DNA from: Pseudoips prasinana
Lineage: Eukaryota; Arthropoda; Insecta; Lepidoptera; Nolidae
DNA: 64,000 bases
Direction: 5' to 3'
Assembly: GCA_951640165.1 (NCBI GenBank)
Contig: OX621247.1
Location: 23,410,001 to 23,474,000, forward strand
The notes under the pieces are model-generated. The model was not told the origin of the DNA, searched no databases, and saw nothing but the letters and a program-made list of their open reading frames with translations. The stretch's first letter is position 1; each line of letters begins with the position of its first letter. The translations under genes were made by a program, and so were the position numbers. Of this stretch, positions 32,905-44,393 are shown one piece after another.

Positions 32905-33304
32905 GATTAACAAAGTATATTATTGCATTGTTAAGTAATTGTTATGTTGTAAATATAATATGCTAGTAATATTACAAGCAAATATAACCACTCGCGCTGT
33001 AATAGATAGCCACCGTTTTGTCAAGGCCCGCAATAACGCTGCGGCACATGCTACAAATTATTTTGTTTTATATCTGCCACTTTATCTTAATGTGTATGTG
33101 TATGGAAGATTTGGAATGAAATCCTTGACTTGTATTAGTATTTAGAAGGTAACTGTGTTTTGTAATAACAACTAGAGGTAATATTTATGGATATATATTA
33201 CATTTTTATTACAATTTGGCATTCCAGCCGTTGTTAGCCGTGTAGGTTTCGGTAAGATGGCGTTAAAGCGACTTAAATGCGTTAAGAAATATCTAACGAA
33301 TGGG
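32905..33304. other. Upstream flank of the cysteine-rich frame; nothing recognised
   Basis: A moderately GC-rich patch at 33001-33055 (CACCGTTTTGTCAAGGCCCG) could hold upstream exon or promoter sequence of the minus-strand frame. I see no defined motif. Confidence 0.3.
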
Positions 33305-33417
33305 TTGTATAAATTTGAAGTGTTCAGTACCTGGTGCGGTGGCGGAGCGGTTAACGCACATGGGCCGGATCCCCGTGGTCGTGGGTTCGATTCCCACCCG
33401 CACTTAAATTTATACAA
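33305..33417. repeat. Inverted flanks around a tRNA-like unit
   Basis: TTGTATAAATTTGAAG at 33305-33320 and CTTAAATTTATACAA at 33403-33417 are inverted copies differing by one base, enclosing about 80 bp that hold the tRNA-like sequence. Confidence 0.8.
33333..33404 (+). other. tRNA-like sequence (72 nt), probably a SINE head or tRNA pseudogene
   Basis: The sequence folds as a cloverleaf: acceptor GGTGCGG with CCGCACT (one G-U), a 3-bp D stem, anticodon stem ATGGG with CCCGT, loop CCGGATC, a 4-nt variable region and a perfect T arm GTGGG-TTCGATT-CCCAC. A box (TGGCGGAGCGG) and B box (GGTTCGATTCC) are good, and TTTT follows at 33422. Against a working gene: C instead of U at position 33, a GGA (Ser) anticodon without the long serine variable arm, and a short D stem. 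No recognisable SINE body follows. Confidence 0.55.
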
Positions 33418-33604
33418 TTAATTTTAAAGATTTCTGAAACATTGATATATATTACATTATACATTACTTTGTATAGCATTAAGTCGGTTAAAACTCGGCC
33501 CTCCTGGTGGTAAACTTACCGTAACTTCTGCCGCTTGCGATGTTCCTCGCTAATTCACTCTACCGATCTTACTCACTTGAAGGATTACAATACCCATTTT
33601 TCGT

Positions 33605-33716
33605 TTTGTACCTAAATTCGCAAATTTAAAAATGTAAACGTTAAAAAAGTGGTGCAATGTATTTCATTATTATTTTAATCTAACGAGTTAAGTTAAAATT
33701 TGCTAAGAAGTAGTAG
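33605..33716. repeat. Single arm of the 44.4-kb fold-back element family
   Basis: AAAAATGTAAACGTTAAAAAAGTGGTGCAATG and onward to TTTGCTAAGAAG parallels 44418-44515 at moderate identity (shared blocks are AAAATGTAAAC, GTGCAAT and TTTGCTAA-AAG). Confidence 0.5.
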
Positions 33717-33917
33717 TGTTGTTGTAGCTTGTATAAGGAATTCATGATTATGAAAACGAAATAATAACTGATTTCGATACATTGCGTACCCAATAATCAA
33801 TAAATAATTTGCGCTACGTGCATGTACGTGCGTGCTATACTACTTATTTATTTTTCTTTTATTTATGATATATAGGTACCAATATTTAAAAAAATCGTAT
33901 ACATGTGGTTTAAAGAT

Positions 33918-34042
33918 TAAGCTACGCCAATCTGTCAAATTTCACCAATTGGAAGTGAACCTTACGCTTCTGTGATAAAGTTGAAAATCTATTAAATAAA
34001 ATTCACAGATTGGGGTAGATGGATGTGCAGGCATCTATACAT
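33918..34042 (-). mobile_element. TA-type MITE, decayed copy
   Basis: In reverse orientation it matches the element at 55379-55513: CACAGATTGGGGTAGATGGA, GTGATAAAGTTGAAAATCTA and CACCAATTGGAAGTGAACC correspond in order. The left end has lost part of its arm. Confidence 0.65.
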
Positions 34043-34679
34043 GCTTTTTGCATGAGTATAATATTGTTTTGAGTGGGTAAGTAAGTACTGCCACTGCACG
34101 ATACAAATGACTTTATAAATCTGAACAAAGATAAATCAATATAAAATTCTTAATGTACAATCCATTAATTGACAAAGCGATGTCTCCATAAACAATATTG
34201 AACAATTAATTTCAATCCCAAAGAATCAGGGCATTTAAATAACTATTCATTACATTTTGTTTACCGCGGTGAAAATCAGTGTAAAATAAATGGCATTCAC
34301 ATATTACTATGAAAAGAAAACTGAGATTGTAAAGAACATTATTGACTTTGAATTTTTGACACTTATTCTATTATACTTCAGCGTCATTAGCGGCCTCTTT
34401 AACTTGAAATGTTCTTAATGAATTCCAAGTAATTAAGGACAGTTAGTACAAAGTTTTTAACGATTCACATAATTATAAGATTATGTCAGATGAAAACACT
34501 TGAAAAAGAATATAATTCTTTGTTTTTGTAGCTTTTGTCTTTACACTAAAGTTTCCTTCGTTGACTGCTAGTAAGTCTATCGGTAGCCTTAGATAAAGAG
34601 GTTCTGGGTTCGGGACAGTTAATCTTATTGAGATTTTTCTAATAAGAAAAATTGTCAATTAACAATGTTATACACCCAC
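34043..34679. other. No recognised gene
   Basis: AT-rich sequence without an identifiable repeat. Confidence 0.4.
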
Positions 34680-34765
34680 CCTCGGAAAGAACGTAAAGCT
34701 CTCAGTCCTCTACCTGATTATCTTCCCGGCCATGTTAGATAGGCACTCAATCGAATTATGACATT
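34680..34765 (+). mobile_element. 5S-type SINE, body fragment
   Basis: CTCGGAAAGAACGTAAAGCT, CTCAGTCCTCTACC and CCCGGCCATGTTAGATAGGC correspond to the 5S SINE body after GCTTCGGAGGGCACG. The 5S head is absent. Confidence 0.5.
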
Positions 34766-35688
34766 GGAAGATAGAGTCCATCTATGTTTACACAAATCTT
34801 CCTGCACTCTAACATGGCTTCCGCAGTTGGCTAGTTTTTATTGAGATTGACCGAGCAGTATTATACTTTTCGTAGTATTTTACCGTGTCCGTAGCCTTTT
34901 CTCTAGAAACCCGACACCCGACGCCTGGGTAGCTTTAAACCTTTCTTTTGGTCTATGTGCAGCTCGTCTGGTGTAGTACTTATCTCAGAATATACTCCAA
35001 CTTATCACTTGGAGTGCAGTTTATAAGGTGAAGGTAGTCACATTACCATGTTGTGGTTTTAGATGTATGTAGGTATGTAAGGTCGCTATAACTTATCGGT
35101 ACGTAAGAAAAGGTCGGGAACAAGTGATTACTATATAGTGATACCTACATTCCGATAACTGATAGAGCAAATTAACCCTCGATCTACGTTACTTTATAAA
35201 ATTCGTAACCTTTAAAATTATAAATATTGCAGCGCAATAACCGAAGAAATAATATAATTTTTGCTGCCAATACAACCAAAATGCAAAAGGAACATTCCAT
35301 ATCTGAAACTGATGCGATTATATGACTGTTATACAATATTGATCTTATGCAAGTTAATCAATTTAACTAAATAGGTAATGGTTTGTGTTTGTGCTTTCAA
35401 TTCAAGCTAATAAACGACAAAAACAATACCACGTACGAATATTTAATTTGGTTCTTGTCTACTACCATATTAATATAACGCGAGATCATAATTGGTTTGT
35501 TAGCTCGAGTATCTTTTCTACCTATAAATAACAGTAAATAATTTCGATCGATTTAGTACTATATTGTGAATACAGAAAACTACCAATAAACCGACACAGG
35601 CTTAAAAGTTTTGGATTAACATTAAATAGGTATATCAGTACATAAAAAATGTAGAGGATGATGACAAAGTTTTATCATTAAAATTAAG
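34766..35688. other. No recognised gene
   Basis: AT-rich sequence with a GC-richer patch near 34905-34935 (ACCCGACACCCGACGCC) of unknown nature. Confidence 0.35.
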
Positions 35689-36440
35689 GTCGTGAAATTT
35701 AAGGGCCCGCAATATTCAGATAAACAGAAATATTCAAGAACGACTATTTATTTCTTGAATATTTCTGTTTATCTATACTCAAACTTAACAGTAAGCCATC
35801 AACGTTCCCGATTCTATGCAATTTCTACTAAACGATTTTTTATATCTTCGAATTTCTTTCTAGTACAGTTCTTATGGATCCTCTTATGGACAGGACCAAC
35901 TTTAGTTGTGTCAGTTTCGTTTTGACTGATGATGGAAAATAAGCGACACGTTAGAACCTGTAAACTAATAATGCGGTCGGTGCAATTTGTATGTGTATTA
36001 TATGCACTTTAAGTAGGTAACTTAGCAGTTCTATGTATGCCCTGTCCTATTCATACGGACTATGTTAGAGAGGTAAAATGACGCTAAAATTTAATTCATT
36101 AATTAATGTCGTCTAATTTAAGGAACCCCAATATTCTGATAAAAAAAAATATTCAGAAATACTCAAAGTTAAATGTAAGGTACGCCCTATATTCTATGCA
36201 ATTTCTACTATACAAATTTTAATATCATCGACTTCCTTTCTAGCATAGTTCTTATGTGAAGGACAGGAGAATCTTTAGTTGTGTCAATTTCATTTTGACT
36301 GAGGGAAAATAAGTGACACGTTGGCACCTGTCCACTAATAATTCACTTTAAGTAGCTTAACAGCTCTATGTATGGCCTATCCTTTTCATACGAACTATGT
36401 TAGAAAGAGATAGAATGACATTAAAATTAGTGTAAAAGAC
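35689..36440. repeat. Diverged tandem duplication, two units of about 330-410 bp
   Basis: Unit 1 (35689-36096) and unit 2 (36108-36440) share in order TTTAAGG, CAATATTC, TTCTATGCAATTTCTACTA, TTCTTATG, ACTTTAGTTGTGTCA/CTTTAGTTGTGTCAA, GACACGTT and ACTATGTTAGA. Unit 1 alone carries the hairpin at 35718-35774. No coding potential is seen; one frame (35692-35925) covers the hairpin. Confidence 0.75.
35718..35774. repeat. Perfect hairpin with 23-bp arms, present in only one tandem unit
   Basis: AGATAAACAGAAATATTCAA (to 35740) is matched by its inverted copy at 35752-35774 over an 11-nt loop. The sister unit at about 36133-36160 has only one arm, so the second arm is an added inverted copy. Confidence 0.85.
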
Positions 36441-36649
36441 AGATGTGTCAGCATCACGGAGGGAACTTTTCAAGAAACGTTAAAACAAATCTCATGGCCA
36501 CAGCCTAGATCCGGTAGTTACTCACACAATTATCAATCAATTACAATGCTTTGGAACAGTCATAGTCATGAGGGCATTTTACATTTGGTAGGAAATATTT
36601 CCATGAGTAGTTAGCAATGCAAATCAAGCTAGAGTTATTGTGTTTAATT

Positions 36650-36940
36650 TTTAGGGTTCCATACCCAAACGGTAAAACGGGACCCTATTACTAAGACTTC
36701 GCTGTCTGTCCGTCTGTCACCGAGCTGTATCTCATGAACCGTGATAGTTAGACAGTTGAAATTTTCACAGATGATATATTTCTGTTGCCGCTGTAACAAC
36801 AAATACTAAAAAAACAAAATAAAATAAATAGTTAAGGGGGCTCCCATACAACAGATGTGAATTTTTTGATCGTTTTTATAGATAATGGTACGGATCCCTT
36901 CGTGCGCAAGTCCGAGTCGCACTTGGCCGGTTTAATTTTA
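36650..36940 (+). repeat. GGGTTCC-type interspersed repeat, second subfamily
   Basis: TTAGGGTTCCATACCCAAAC, GTCTGTCCGTCTGTCACCGA, GTTGAAATTTTCACAGATGA and the terminal GTCCGAGTCGCACTTGGCCG make this a shorter relative of the 29711-30314 repeat with different interior sequence. A decayed relative is at 62496-62708. Confidence 0.7.
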
Positions 36941-38104
36941 TCCTTGGAGGTCGGTATATATAAACCAAATGTCAAGGTTAGAAAATAATATAATAATTAT
37001 TATTAAAGTCATTGTTATAATACTCATCAAAATGTCTATTATAATAAACCACAAGTCAATATTGGATTGCGTAAGTCTAAATTATGATTCCAATTTGTGT
37101 TAACGTTATGATTACAACATTGATTGATTCCATCGATATTGTAATCAATTAAATTCCAGCTGTTTTAATAATACATATCTACCCATCGAAACCTTGGCTC
37201 AGGTACCTTTAGAATGTGATTCTAGAAGCTTCCATAAATGGTATAAGGGAATGTTAAACCACACTTTTAATGCAACATCAATTAAAAGTGTGGTAAATTA
37301 TTATATTCGCTATTAAGTAATAGTAAGATTACGATTTGCCCAACACGTTAAAGTTCTGATGATCACTATTGTAGGTTCATTGATTATCTAAATAACTTAG
37401 GAAAACACGAATTTCACCAATTTCTTCAGCAAATCATTTTTTTTTCTCATATATCAAGTGTATTTCTGGTAAGATCGGTTATCCAACACCCGCAATCACG
37501 ATCTGTGGAAAACCTTACTTCGTCAGCAAGAATCAACGAAAGTATGTGCCAGTATAAAACGTAATTTTTTTATACACCCGTGTCTACAATTGCGAGCACT
37601 CGGATCGGTCCAACTTACGAAGACTTCGTCGCCATGCTAGCTCTATGGGGTCTATTGGGATTTGGAACTGTGAGCACTTAAGATAGTTCTTATCCAACAT
37701 TTAATACCCAAAACAATAATAATATAATAATTCACCAGTTGACACCACAAAGAAGTGGTATTCTGCTATAAAGCAATGAATTTTTTATTTTTGGTTTTAA
37801 GTATACTCGTATAACTACGAGTATTGAATAAAGTCATACCATAAATACTTGCGCTTAATATGATTGACAGTTTTATTACTGGCTGTCAATCTATCTATCA
37901 AATTTTATTACAATCTATTGATAAAAAAATTACAAATATTGGTAAAAATTATGATTATGTTGTATAAACAAAAGGCCAAACCACAAATTAAGCACATAAG
38001 TATTGCAGGTACTTACATCTTCTTATACCTAATCAAAACGGCGGAGTCACTAAGGAACTAGGGTGACTAGTTATTATATTTCTCAAAAACGTGTTTTTAT
38101 AGAC
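36941..38104. other. No recognised gene; hairpins
   Basis: A perfect hairpin with 14-bp arms (ACCACACTTTTAAT) lies at 37258-37294, and a 9-bp one at about 37862-37891 (GATTGACAG/CTGTCAATC). No coding support was seen. Confidence 0.45.
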
Positions 38105-38262
38105 ATGAGCCCTATCTGACAGCACGTTACGTGCTTTGGTTTAGCAGCCGCCTAGTTACTACCTCGATACGTCTACATGACAACAATTTGTCTGACCCAT
38201 ACATAATTCTAAGTTCTGGTGCATTGTGTCCATAAATTGCATGTTTGTAACGCCCACCCCGA
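38105..38262 (+). mobile_element. SINE family B, strongly decayed
   Basis: TTTGTCTGACCCATACATAA, TTCTGGTGCATTGTGTCCAT and TTGCATGTTTGTAACGCCCA follow the family B body and tail; the head region TTTAGCAGCCGCC is hardly recognisable. Confidence 0.45.
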
Positions 38263-38769
38263 GAAAATAAATCTCTGTATCACACGTTGCAAAACGTACT
38301 TATTTTCCTAGAGTCGGCGATATCCTTTTTATTTTTTATTCCGATATTTTTATATGATATCAACTTGAGCAGCCATCTAAAATGAATGTATGTTTAATAG
38401 TAAAATACGATATTATATTTCTGCGCTAAGTTCCCGTAGTAGTCGCATGTTATTAAAGGATATTTTATAAAGCCTCAAGCATTATTTGCTTTCTAAACTG
38501 AAGGCCAATCTGAAGCAATATCTTTTAAGAATTTGGGTCGCGTAACATTCACTGAATATCATAAAGCAGATTCCCTGAAATTGATTGGAAATGGAAGCGC
38601 TTTTAGATTCAATATGGACGGAGTATCGATGGATAGTGATGCTCTTGTTTCGGCGCAATTATTTTATTTAAGCAATTTATTATTATAATTAATTTTATTT
38701 AAAGCATATTCAGATACTGAAAAAAAAATGATCTTTAATAAAAAAATATAATTGATCGTAAGTGGAACA

Positions 38770-40337
38770 GGCTCAAAATTTTTGCGCATATTGTAAAAAT
38801 TTGGTGTCGGTATAGTTTAACTAAATAAAAAAAAAAGAAAAGTATAAAAAATTATATTATTTCTCAAACTTAGAGAAACTTTGTTATTTTTCCTACATAT
38901 ATTATTTTTTCCATCCGGGTAATCCTATTATATAATTTAGTACATAAAAAAATAAAAAAGGTTCTTTTTTTCTCCCATACATTTTTATTGTGTCTGCATA
39001 CGCCCACTCCTTACAAATCATTTCACAATTTTTGTTTTAATCACTGCAACCTTTTATTTCCGTATATATCTTATTCTATGGAATACAACTGACGAAATTA
39101 AATGGTAACAGCTATAATACAACAAAGCGTATTTATAATATTATCAATGTTAGATGTGTCTGAACTTTTTTTCCGTTGTAACACGACAGGTTGTGCGACG
39201 CGATATTTTTGGACTGGTTAAATTTTATGCCATGACGAATTCATTTATTTAAAGTGGCAACACTGGCTCACAATATTTGATACATTTCTGAACGATTCCG
39301 CCATTTGGTGTCGTATCATTTGGGAGAAAGTGGTGAAGCACGCGGATGGTCATTAAAAAATTGTAAGTTAAATTCTTTTGTATTGACGTTAAGTGAATAG
39401 ATATCTTGAATTTCCGCTTTAAATCGTGTAAATGAACTATTGTTCTACTGAAATATAACACTGCACAAAAGGTACGTCTAGTAATTTTGGTGTTATGATT
39501 TTTTTTTAGATTAGATCGTGTCGAAATTTTGTTCCCTTGTGCGACGTTGTGATACGAATTGTGCTACGTGTCACAACAGAATTTATAAAGGTAAGTGTAC
39601 ATCATTGTTTTTTTTATAACCTATGTCAACTTTAATATTAATAAAAAGCTTTTATTTACTTTCGCTAGTCCCGGTTTCTGTAATGAAAAGTTAAATTTGG
39701 GCCAATTGAGTTGGCATTTTGTTGTTAATTACTTGAACAAACTTTTACATAGTAAGTATTAGTTACCTATTTATTTTTATTTATTACTTTCAAGATGTCT
39801 ATGTCTGAGGCGGAACGGTGTCGAAGGTACCGAGAAAAATTAAAACAGAGTAATGCGGCAAAATATGAAGATTTGAAAAAAAGAATAATGAAAGAACAAA
39901 AGCCATAACAAGGAAAATTGCTGAATTAAATGAAGATGAAAAAAATGAGTTCAGAAAGCAGTGGCGGGAATCAAAGCGTAATAAAAAAACATGAAGCTCC
40001 ATCCCAATCCGCAAATGATAAAGCGACAAAATATCGTAATTTCTATATCTAGGTTTTCTTGATTATTGTTTAAATGAGACTCATAGTCATATGCCATTAG
40101 GTATAATAAATTTTATTATCATTAAATAAAAATACCTTCTTAAGAATAATATTTTTTTTTTATTTTTAAGCTATGGTTCTTAATAAAAATATATATTTTT
40201 GAAATATTTAAAAAAATAGCACTCCGTGGTAGTTATGTGTACTAAGGTTTACAAATTCTGTTGTAACACATTAGTTCAGTTGTAACACGTTCCGTTGTGA
40301 TCTCCTTTGTGCGATAGCGCAAAAATTTTGAGCCTTA
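38770..40337. mobile_element. TIR transposon, 1.57 kb, inactivated
   Basis: The ends AGGCTCAAAATTTTTGCGC (from 38770) and GCGCAAAAATTTTGAGCCT (to 40337) are perfect 19-bp inverted copies. The motif GTTGTAACAC occurs near the inside of each end (about 39175, then twice around 40260-40290), as expected of subterminal transposase-binding repeats. A polypyrimidine-AG followed by a GTAAGT (about 39505-39595) suggests a former spliced transcript, and a broken frame lies at 39795-39994. No convincing target duplication was found, so the superfamily is undetermined. Confidence 0.55.
39795..39994 (+). pseudogene. Broken coding remnant inside the TIR transposon
   Basis: From an ATG at 39795 the first frame gives 37 residues rich in Arg, Lys and Glu (MSMSEAERCRRYREKLKQSN at the start) and meets a stop at 39906. 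A shifted frame over 39899-39994 gives a similarly charged block (KIAELNEDEKNEFRKQWRES) and then stops. Together they look like a basic, helical N-terminal region of the sort found in uncharacterised transposon-encoded arthropod proteins. The frameshift and missing catalytic part show it is dead. A longer frame on the opposite strand is a shadow. Confidence 0.45.
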
Positions 40338-40377
40338 CCCAAGTATATTTTATCTTGTGTGGGTCGCTGGAAACTGC

Positions 40378-40476
40378 TGGATGCGAATAGCGCAAGACCG
40401 GCAATTGTGGAGATCTTTGGGGAGGCCTTTGTCCAGCAGTGGACGTCTTTCGGCTGATATGATGATGATGATGATA
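40378..40476 (+). mobile_element. RTE LINE 3' end fragment, plus strand
   Basis: CTGGATGCGAATAGCGCAAG, GGAGATCTTTGGGGAGGCCT and GTCCAGCAGTGGACGTC end in ATGATGATGATGATG. It lies 40 bp from the end of the TIR transposon. Confidence 0.8.
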
Positions 40477-40631
40477 TTTTATTTAAAAAGAATGATTTCT
40501 ACTTAGTTTTCAGGCAGTGTTTCTCAGTAGCTACCTCATCATGCACTGCACAGTAGGGTTTTTTACGAAATAAATCAATTTCGAATTTGATTTTTGATGG
40601 TAAGAAATATAAGGTGCAACTAAACAACTGT

Positions 40632-40775
40632 CATCATCTTCATCTTCATCATCATCTTATCTGCCGAAAAACGTCCTGATAGACATTTGCCTCCGCAAAG
40701 CGCTCAAAAGATCGTCGGTCCATCTTGTAGGGGGCCTGGACACGCTGCGTCTTCCGATTCGTTCTAGTTTCACCT
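40632..40775 (-). mobile_element. RTE LINE 3' end with internal deletion
   Basis: CATCTTCATCATCATCTTAT, GCCGAAAAACGTCCTGATAG and then GATCGTCGGTCCATCTTGTA, GGGGGCCTGGACACGC. The second part belongs upstream of the first in this LINE, so about 60 bp between them are missing. Confidence 0.65.
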
Positions 40776-41900
40776 ATATATAAATGAGTATATTATGTTT
40801 TGCGTAGGTGGCAATTTTATTTTAAGATTGGCCTCTACTATAGATATATCTTTCCTAAATATAGTATTTTAGCAAAAATAAAATATATCCTTTTATCGAT
40901 AAAGACATCTAGCCGTACCGAAGTCAAACCCTGCTTGTTCTCTCACAATTCATCCCAAGTTCCCTCTGAACATTTCTGCTCAAATATTTGTTTCAATTAG
41001 GCGTCTCAGAGGTCCCTTGTACGTCAAACAAATGATGATCGGTATATCAAGAGTGACGTATACGAATTGATACAGGAGATCTTTTACTTTGTTGGGCATG
41101 TCTTATCTAATGCCTGTTTAGGATTCGGATGGCAATTTTATAAGTTATTGGGATTGGATTTATTAGGGTTAAGATTTTTTGAAGGGAACACTTCTTAAGC
41201 GGCGTTGTGCACATTTTTGGGATGGATAAAAAATGTTAAACTCGCGTTCGGACACGTTACCTAATCGAATATTCGTAAGACGGAGGGTTTTTTTAAAATC
41301 ACACTGGCCGTATATACACGCACATGACCGCATGTTTTTCTTAATTATGTTAAATTTTATACAGCGGACTGCTTAACCAAGTTTAGTTCTATTTTTAAAA
41401 TTATCCCCACCATAGGGTGGCAGGCAACTGCTATGAGTCTTTACCGCCAAAAGTAACATCTTCCACTCGCTAGGTACTCGGATCAAATAAACACTGCTTT
41501 CCGAGTATGAGAACTAAAAAAATAGTTTTTACTTCTATCGACAGTCCCCAAAGCTTGCCCCGCATGTAATTTTTGTTGTGAGCGGTAATCTTGAAAAATA
41601 TAGGACAATCTTAAATCCAGATTTTACTAATACATAGCTTGATTACCGATAAAAGTATTAATCCTTAAATCAGAAGGCACCCGTAGCGAGTGGAATTGCA
41701 GATCAGCAATTACATTTTGTAACAGCCAAATTAGTATCTTCCCGCAAGTTTTCAACCAATACTACTAGGTTAATGTTTTAAAAATACATAACCGCCAAAT
41801 TTGAATATATTTTGAAGAACTTCATTGTTCACAAAATACGATCCAACTACATTAGCTTTATAAAATAAAATCACCAAGTTAAGTCTAAACATACAAACAG
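40776..41900. other. No recognised gene
   Basis: A moderately complex stretch at 41400-41720 (CCCCACCATAGGGTGGCAGG, GCACCCGTAGCGAGTGGAAT) resembles decayed LINE coding sequence upstream of the next feature, but I cannot place domains. Confidence 0.35.
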
Positions 41901-42158
41901 GTGCGTGAGAAACGGGAACGGAAGAAAATGAGAAGGAAAGTCTTGAAGTCAAACATAGCTCCTGTTCTCAATGTGGTCAAGCACAGCTCCCACTACAATG
42001 CTGTAAATATGTTCAATAAGTTACCCATTGATTTGAAATTTACATTAAATAGGCAGCATTTCAAATCAAAATTAAAGATCTATATTTTTGAAAAGGTGTC
42101 TTTATTCTACCGACGATTTATGATCGCTATTATATTAACAATTAATTTTATTATATAA
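41901..42158 (+). pseudogene. Non-LTR retrotransposon reverse-transcriptase C-terminus
   Basis: The 85-residue frame contains YNAVNMFNKLPIDLKFTLNR, then FKSKLKIYIFEKV. The order NAV..FNKLP..LK...... FK.KLK.YI is the usual C-terminal end of Jockey/CR1-like LINE polymerases. The upstream part is basic (EKRERKKMRRK) and does not extend into recognisable polymerase motifs, so this is a 5'-truncated remnant followed by AT-rich sequence and a Helitron piece. Confidence 0.6.
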
Positions 42159-42227
42159 TTTCTCTTCATTTCAGTATTATGTACTATATTCACTAAATTG
42201 TATGTGAGAAGTTTATTTGACATTTAC

Positions 42228-42396
42228 TCGTGTCTGGCTTTGCCCCGCGGTTTTACCCACGTTTAACTGTGTTAATCCAGGGTATCAGCTAACTCCATAC
42301 CAAATTTTATTAAAATCGCTCCAGCCAGCAGTTTAGATGTGAAGAAGTAACAAACATACACACTCACAAACTTTCGCCTTTATAATATTAGTGTGA
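42228..42396 (-). mobile_element. Short Helitron derivative
   Basis: The minus-strand 5' end is TCACACTAATATTATAAAGG at 42396. The plus-strand 3' part, GGCTTTGCCCCGCGGTTTTA, carries a mutated CTAG. It belongs to the family of 27944-28080 and 32099-32281. Confidence 0.7.
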
Positions 42397-43030
42397 TTTC
42401 AATTGGCCTTGTTATTAACCATGTATTTAACATTTTCTCTCAACATTATTGTTATTTTAAGCTGAAATTTGTTATTTATGTAATTCACACATTCTAAGTA
42501 GGTATTGTTATTGAATAAATGAAATGAAAATTATTTTAGCACAACATTAACACTGTAAAAGCTATGTCGATACTAACCAAAACTTTAAATAGAAATTAGT
42601 AATACCAGTAAAAAAAAATGACAACAAAAGTAATAGAAGAGAACACGATAACTATGTAAAGTAAACATTATCAAACAGCACGACTTGTCGAAACGACACC
42701 GAAGACGGCGAACATTTCCTTTCCAAGTTTTCCACTCATTATTATTTTTCTGTCTGTAAGTACCCCGCCTTGAAACCCTCGGAGTTACTCTAACTCCGAC
42801 TTTAATTAAACGTGACTTAAGACTTTAATGAGTTCAAGAATATTTTTTTTAACGCCTACTTTTAACTGGATTCATAATTGTCTGCTAAGTTTCGGATGTG
42901 ATAAGAATATTTATGCACCTAACTTAAGTTAGGTATACTATTAGGAACGAATGGTGAAATGATGATATGGTAAATTGCCTTGTTTAATAATTAAGAAAGT
43001 AAAAGGTGTGAAGGAAGTATAATTCGGGTG
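42397..43030. other. No recognised gene
   Basis: AT-rich sequence. The 123-codon minus-strand frame at 42941-43312 overlies the next repeat and is not a gene. Confidence 0.4.
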
Positions 43031-43032
43031 CT

Positions 43033-43071
43033 CGAATGCGACATGGACTCGAACATTCGATGTCGCATTCG
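43033..43071. repeat. Hairpin with perfect 12-bp arms
   Basis: CGAATGCGACAT and ATGTCGCATTCG enclose 15 nt; CGAACATTCGA occurs in the loop and again just right of the hairpin. Confidence 0.8.
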
Positions 43072-43084
43072 AACATTCGATAAG

Positions 43085-43337
43085 TAAGCCTCCCGTGAGA
43101 ATGGTTGGTGGTTTCGTGGTGGTCGCGTGTTTCAACGTGTTGGGTATCGTATCGGCGCATGTAATTTGCATGTTTATATTGTCGTTTTTATATGTGCATA
43201 TTATTTGCGGGCCGGAGGGTGGTGCATATTTCATACTGGCATGATTATACTGACCATTAACGGAATTAACACTACATATTAATTTTGTATTTTGAATGTT
43301 ACAGATTTTCACAAAGTAATGCCTGATTCCGTTACAT
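43085..43337. mobile_element. Inverted-repeat element of the 22.4-kb family, left-truncated
   Basis: The interior (CAACGTGTTGGGTATCGTAT, GCGCATGTAATTTGCATG) and the right arm, including the outer end AAAGTAATGCCTGATTCCGT, match the 22354-22685 copy. It supplies the outer right arm that the 22.4-kb copy lacks. Confidence 0.7.
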
Positions 43338-44393
43338 AATAATTATATTACCTACATATTAGTTTTGTAGGTGTCAAATGCTGGACTTGAGATGTCGTAA
43401 CTGATTTCCAGTGCATGTCCCAATGGATGTCATACGAGCAATCGCATGTTTTGACAAGGGGTGAATTTAGACCAATCCCCATGCTCGCAGAAATAGACAC
43501 GGGATTTTTTGTGATTTATTCTGCCAAATGCTGTAATGTAAGACTCAGGCGCCATTCTAGCTCCGCAGCAATGTTAAGATACACAGTGTAAAATTTATTC
43601 TGTTTACTCAGACCATCCATAGAGATTATGAACTGGAAGTGACTTAACATAACGTAAAATATTTTTTTAATCATTGAATATATTTATATTAGTTATCAAA
43701 CTGCTGTTTTCAGCAGAGTACTCGGTTATATATCTATCTAATTTTGTAATGTTCTGCTCTAAGCTTTTTGGTTTTTCTGACTAAGTTTGCCTTAAGAAAA
43801 GTTAGCTATCAGTCAGATAAAACGGATGTCTAATCACTCTATAATTTTTTTTTGGTAGAGGACACAACACGATGTTATTTTACGTTGTCATTACTTCCAT
43901 TAGCAAAGCAACTAACTCGACCGTCCACGCCTCGAGCTGTGCTTGTTTTATATATAGCATTTGGCATAGCGCGTATCTGTTGCTATAACAAAAGTGTAGG
44001 GCGTTTGAAAAATAAGATATTTTTAATGTATTACTTTATCATCAGGCTTCTGAATTAATAAAAGTCCAGTTTTAATTTTAAATCTATTTATTAATGATAA
44101 CTGTTTTTTGTTTCAGGTACTTAATTATAATCATGGTTTGACAACAAGTTTCTACGTTATATTTCGATATATAAAAAGGACTTAGCGTCTCTACAATTTT
44201 ATTGTAAGTAATTCTATTTGCTTTTTATTATTTGATACTTTTACTTATGGCTATGAAATAGCCTTGTTTACAAACTGACGTAGTTCAAACATAAGTACCA
44301 AGTTGACCAAATCGACTTATGCTCATAACTGGAGTCGATTAAGGTTTGAATGAATTGCTAAATGTCTTTTATGAATATTTTTCTGTCAGCACT
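43338..44393. other. No recognised gene
   Basis: AT-rich sequence. The open frame at 43852-44058 has no domain. Confidence 0.4.

Noticed and set aside
39799..40029. A 76-codon minus-strand frame in the TIR transposon
   Set aside because: It is the shadow of the plus-strand Arg/Lys/Glu-rich remnant at 39795-39994.
42941..43312. A 123-codon minus-strand frame
   Set aside because: It overlaps the inverted-repeat element at 43085-43337 and has no recognisable domain.
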